Assembly: GCA_022825185.1 (NCBI GenBank)
Contig: JAJDYK010000085.1
Span: 1 to 9,198 of the forward strand
From: Candidatus Latescibacterota bacterium
GTDB taxonomy: Bacteria > Latescibacterota > UBA2968 > UBA8231
Length of the DNA: 9,198 bases
Direction of reading: 5' to 3'
In this document: positions 6,860 to 9,198 of the stretch, piece by piece
Layout: each line of letters begins with the position of its first letter
Numbering within the stretch: position 1 is the first letter of the stretch
The notes under the pieces: generated by a model
Database searches by the model: none
Seen by the model: the letters and a program-made list of their open reading frames with translations, nothing else
Told to the model about the DNA's origin: nothing
Program-made: the position numbers and the translations under genes

Positions 6860-7864
6860 ATGACCTGGGGACGCACATACCTGTGGATCGCCATACTGAT
6901 CTTCGCCGCCGCCGCTTCGGTGGTGGCCCGCCTCGTCGAAATCGGCGAAGCAAACCTGATAGACGGCCGCAATCCCATCTCCTTTTGCAACCTGCTTTTC
7001 GCTGGCAATCTCGTAGCGGCGCTAACCCTGTTCGCCCTCAATCACCGGGAATGGAGTCCCTCCCACCTGCGCGCCCTCTCGCGTCGGCAATGGCTGATCC
7101 AGACAGTTTTGGCCCTTACCTCCGGCGCGATAGCCCCGGCCATGATGTTCACGGCCATCGCCCACACCTCCGTCACCAATATCGTCCTGATCGAGACCAT
7201 AGAAATTCCCCTCGGCCTATTGTTGGCTTGGTTGCTCTATCGAGAAAAGTCGAACTGGACTGCCGTGCTGGGAGCCTTGTGCGCCCTCGGCGGCGTGGCC
7301 ACGACCCTCCTCTTGCAAATGGACGCGTCGCCAGAGAGCATGGCCGCAGCGCGGATGCAGGGCGGCGTGGGCTACGGTGAATTCTTTGCCGCCGCCGCTA
7401 CTGTGCTTCTCGTCTGCGGTGCCGAAATCGGCCGCAAACAACTCCAGACCATCCCCTTGGGCATCTTCAGCGTCTTCCGCAACCTCGTCGGCGCGCTCTT
7501 CTTCCTCGGAATCGGCCTATACGTTTTCGGCCTTGCACACTTCGCCGACATCTTCTCCCCGCTGCTCTGGGGCTGGATGCTGCTGTATGGAGGGATCGTG
7601 GTAGCTTGCGGTCAGTTGGCGTGGTTTGCCGGCATCAAGCGCGTGCGCCCCGCCGACATTGCCACAGCGTCGTCTTTTTCGCCGGTGGCCGGTGTGCTCT
7701 TCGCCGGTCTCATCCTAGGCGAGGTACCCATGCCCGCCCAGCTCATCGGCGGCGGCATCATCCTCGTGGGCATCGCCATCGCCCTGTGGGGCGAACTGCG
7801 CACCGACCGCCCGACGCGCCCACCCAAGACCGACGACAAGGCCAAAGCCTTCACCGGCGTCTGA
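6860..7864 (+). CDS. DMT superfamily permease, EamA family
   Basis: A 334-residue inner-membrane protein with about ten hydrophobic segments at roughly 7-25, 41-60, 78-97, 105-125, 133-152, 173-190, 200-222, 235-256, 264-286 and 292-311. They form the two five-helix repeats of EamA/RhaT-like drug/metabolite transporters. IETIEIPLGLLLAWLLYREK (111-130) and SFSPVAGVLFAGLILGE (272-288) are matching segments near the end of each repeat, which supports the duplication. Family members move amino acids, nucleosides and other small metabolites; the substrate cannot be read from sequence. The gene starts 10 nt after the hyuA stop and shows no clear Shine-Dalgarno sequence (CCACTACTA precedes the ATG), so it probably depends on coupling to hyuA. 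It likely carries the enzyme's substrate or product. The hydrophilic tail after 312 is probably cytoplasmic. Confidence 0.88.
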   Translation: MTWGRTYLWIAILIFAAAASVVARLVEIGEANLIDGRNPISFCNLLFAGNLVAALTLFALNHREWSPSHLRALSRRQWLIQTVLALTSGAIAPAMMFTAIAHTSVTNIVLIETIEIPLGLLLAWLLYREKSNWTAVLGALCALGGVATTLLLQMDASPESMAAARMQGGVGYGEFFAAAATVLLVCGAEIGRKQLQTIPLGIFSVFRNLVGALFFLGIGLYVFGLAHFADIFSPLLWGWMLLYGGIVVACGQLAWFAGIKRVRPADIATASSFSPVAGVLFAGLILGEVPMPAQLIGGGIILVGIAIALWGELRTDRPTRPPKTDDKAKAFTGV

Positions 7865-7869
7865 TTAGC

Positions 7870-7906
7870 GGTTAGTGCCCGCACCAAGGTTGGGCTGGCA
7901 CTAACC
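7870..7906. terminator. 10-bp stem-loop after the permease gene, possible shared terminator
   Basis: GGTTAGTGCC (7870-7879) pairs perfectly with GGCACTAACC (7897-7906) across a 17-nt loop. It starts 6 nt after the permease stop (7864) and lies just past the 3' end of the minus-strand relic, so it could end transcripts from both sides. No T-run follows on either strand, so it is not a textbook intrinsic terminator. A small CTGT-AAA-ACAG dyad (7908-7918) follows. Confidence 0.5.
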
Positions 7907-7922
7907 ACTGTAAAACAGCTTC

Positions 7923-8531
7923 TCACAAGATATTGCTGGGGGCCACGCCTGGACCTCGGCGACTACCCGTGCTCTGGTCGATGCCGCGCACGGGCGTGCG
8001 CGAGGTCAACAGGGTCTCCAACACGCCCTTCTGCCCTAGGCGTACCGGACGAGCCGGCACGCCTTCGTCGTCAACCCGGTGGCCGCCGAACAAGGGCTGC
8101 TTTTTATAGGCGTCCATGAGCGGCTCAGCGCGCACGCTGAGGAATTCGGGCAAAACGCGCACGCCGATCTTGTCTAAGAAAGGGTTTTCTTTCTGGGGAT
8201 AGTAGCGCTCGTAGCGCGGATTATCCGACAGCGCTCGGCGCGTCGCTAGCATGTACGGCACAAACCCCTGATTGAACAGTTCCGTGGCCGCCTGACCCGA
8301 GAAGATCACGGGGCCGGTATAGCGCTCGACCAGCGGTGCCTAGCGCAACTGCTTCAGACGATCGCCCATGTCATTGATCTGCGCGCCCAGCTCGTCGTCG
8401 CTGGGCAGGTCTTCCGGTGAGCGAGCGTACACCGCGACAGAGTCCTCCAGCGGCATACCGTCAGGAGCTTGGGCGGCGGCGACCGCAGTGAAGGTCAGCG
8501 ATGAGACGCCACTAGATGCTGTCGCCTGCTT
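7923..8531 (-). pseudogene. Decayed TldD/PmbA metallopeptidase-related gene, truncated at both ends with internal stop
   Basis: On the minus strand one frame stays open from about 8531 to a TGA at 7923-7925, apart from a single TAG at 8340-8342. Before the TAG it reads TFTAVAAAQAPDGMPLEDS and ends DRLKQLR; after it, APLVERYTGPVIFSGQAA, ENPFLDKIGVRVLPEFLSV, LFGGHRVDDEGVPARPVRL and ETLLTSRTPVRGI. These are characteristic of the C-terminal half of TldD/PmbA proteins, which process modified peptides in other bacteria. About 200 codons remain, against 450 or more for an intact family member: the N-terminal domain is missing and the C-terminus stops at APSNIL. The TAG fits a C-to-T change in a CAG codon. 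The antitoxin fragment, propeller gene and hyuB all end in TAG, so recoding is unlikely. The upstream edge of homology near 8500-8531 is approximate. Confidence 0.82.
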
Positions 8532-8571
8532 TCAGTGGCGATAGGACCGCAGCGCTCCAAGTCGCCTGCTT
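8521..8571. repeat. 11-bp direct repeat GTCGCCTGCTT, 40 bp apart
   Basis: GTCGCCTGCTT occurs at 8521-8531 and again at 8561-8571, in the junction between the broken tldD-like frame and the higB promoter. A 7-bp inverted repeat, CGCCACT (8507-8513) and AGTGGCG (8534-8540), brackets the first copy. The second copy runs into the higB -35 candidate. These may be scars of the rearrangement that joined the two segments. Confidence 0.5.
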
Positions 8572-8598
8572 GCGGCGTGTAACGCTTCGCGCTACATT
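8570..8598 (+). promoter_or_regulatory. higB promoter with autoregulatory operator dyad
   Basis: TTGCGG (8570-8575) and TACATT (8593-8598) are 17 nt apart. Between and over the -10 lies TGTAACGC-TTC-GCGCTACA (8578-8596), an inverted repeat matching at 7 of 8 positions per arm. Its position, overlapping the -10, is what is expected for repression by the HigA or HigA-HigB complex. The leader to the higB ATG at 8607 is very short, with only a weak AGGG. Confidence 0.65.
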
Positions 8599-8606
8599 CA
8601 GGGTCC

Positions 8607-8879
8607 ATGAAGATCAGGCACAAGGGACTGCGGGCACTGCACGAGCGGGACGACCCAGCACGGCTGCCAGCGGGCTTGGTACCACGTCTTCGGCGCATCC
8701 TGTTTCGGCTGCAAGAGGCAACACATCCCGGCAGCGCAGACGCGCCAGGCTTCCGGCTGCATCCGTTGAAGGGGGATCAGGTGGGCAAGTGGAGTGTGCG
8801 CGTATCCGGTAACTGGCGCGTGGTGTTCCGCTTTGAGGACGGCGAGGCCGTAGATGTGGACCTAATCGACTATCACTGA
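8607..8879 (+). CDS. higB: HigB-family toxin (RelE/ParE superfamily)
   Basis: A 90-residue protein of the usual HigB length. IRHKGLRALHER at 3-14 matches the family N-terminus, GFRLHPLKGD (48-57) is a conserved core block, and WSVRVSGNWRVVFRFEDG (62-79) with VDVDLIDYH (82-90) forms the conserved C-terminal strands. HigB toxins are ribosome-dependent mRNA endonucleases; conserved basic and aromatic residues of the core (K55, R65, R71) are present. As is usual for this family and unlike most TA pairs, the toxin gene precedes the antitoxin. The ATG at 8607 gives an N-terminus only slightly shorter than typical relatives, and no earlier in-frame ATG exists nearby. The gene is complete, and the antitoxin follows 19 nt downstream. 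Confidence 0.93.
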   Translation: MKIRHKGLRALHERDDPARLPAGLVPRLRRILFRLQEATHPGSADAPGFRLHPLKGDQVGKWSVRVSGNWRVVFRFEDGEAVDVDLIDYH

Positions 8880-8898
8880 TTGGAAAGGAACAGCGACT

Positions 8899-9198
8899 AT
8901 GAGCAACAACGATGGCGAACGGGTGGGACCCATGCTGAACCCACCGCACCTAGGAGAACTGATCCGTGAGAGCATGGAAGAGGTCGGCTGGAATGTCACC
9001 GAGACGGCGGGCCGCCTAGGCTGCGAACGCGGGACACTTTCGCGCCTCCTGAACGGCAAAGCCGGCATGTCCGCAAACATGGCGCTGGCATTGGAGCACA
9101 TCGGCTGGGGCACCGCCGAGCACTGGATGCGGATGCAGGCGAGCTATGAGCTTGCACAGGCTCGCCGAGAGCGGGTCACCGGGGAACAGCTAGCCGAT
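8899..9198 (+). CDS. higA: HigA-family antitoxin, XRE helix-turn-helix (3' end outside window)
   Basis: One hundred codons run from the ATG at 8899 to the window edge with no stop, so the gene is partial. The ATG follows AAGGA (8885-8889) with a 9-nt spacer. LNPPHLGELIRESMEEVGWN (13-32) is the typical HigA N-terminal segment, and ETAGRLGCERGTLSRLLNGK (35-54) is an XRE-type helix-turn-helix with the recognition helix around GTLSRLLNG. ALALEHIGWGTAEHWMRMQ (62-80) is the conserved segment after the DNA-binding domain. HigA neutralises HigB and binds the promoter dyad upstream of higB. Known family members are about 95-130 residues, so little beyond the window is missing. Confidence 0.93.
   Translation, partial: MSNNDGERVGPMLNPPHLGELIRESMEEVGWNVTETAGRLGCERGTLSRLLNGKAGMSANMALALEHIGWGTAEHWMRMQASYELAQARRERVTGEQLAD

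Noticed and set aside
8340..8342. TAG within the tldD-like frame as a recoded codon (pyrrolysine or stop reassignment).
   Set aside because: TAG ends three other genes in this window (117, 2964, 4763), and the frame is also truncated at both ends, so simple decay fits better.
8516..8812. 98-codon plus-strand open frame overlapping the start of higB.
   Set aside because: Low-complexity Arg/Ala/Ser composition, overlaps the well-supported higB in another frame, and spans its promoter.
8614..8949. Minus-strand open frame opposite higB and the start of higA.
   Set aside because: Shadow of the coding strand; composition is Arg/Pro/Ser-rich and no homology is apparent.

Overview
The window is about 9.2 kb of moderately GC-rich bacterial DNA with no rRNA, tRNA, CRISPR array or recognisable transposase. 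Gene style (Shine-Dalgarno leaders, TAG/TGA/TAA stops, type II toxin-antitoxin modules, compact operon) is bacterial. The mixture of a cytoplasmic sialidase-fold protein, a split hydantoinase/oxoprolinase pair and an EamA permease would suit an uncultured environmental lineage, but the sequence alone does not fix a phylum.

Left flank (1-1884): the C-terminal end of an AbrB/MazE-type antitoxin overlaps a complete MazF/PemK-type toxin. A convergent gene encodes a DUF234-type AAA ATPase with a C-terminal PD-(D/E)XK-like region. A 12-bp inverted repeat lies between the two convergent genes. The ATPase gene has an AT-rich upstream region with an operator-like palindrome, and shares its intergenic space with the divergent gene that follows.

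Centre (2041-7864): four co-directional genes. They encode a small sialidase-superfamily beta-propeller protein, the hydantoinase/oxoprolinase B subunit (hyuB), the A subunit (hyuA), and a ten-helix DMT/EamA permease. hyuB and hyuA overlap by 11 nt, and the permease starts 10 nt after hyuA, so the last three form an operon. A CTGACC-N17-TATATT promoter candidate stands before hyuB. The reading is an ATP-dependent ring-opening or carboxylating amidase/carboxylase with a dedicated transporter. The propeller protein may process a related substrate, but that link rests on position only.

Right flank (7865-9198): after a 10-bp stem-loop there is a decayed minus-strand relic of a TldD/PmbA metallopeptidase-related gene. 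It lacks both ends and carries an in-frame TAG inside a conserved stretch. Next comes a higBA toxin-antitoxin module, whose toxin promoter carries a TGTAACGC/GCGcTACA dyad over the -10. The antitoxin gene runs off the right end.

Overall, a metabolic operon is bracketed by two toxin-antitoxin modules, an ATPase of the kind common in accessory DNA, and a broken gene. I see no clear new defence or mobile system. The best leads are the propeller-hyuBA-permease cluster, the ATPase with its palindromic upstream site, and the higBA/tldD-relic junction.
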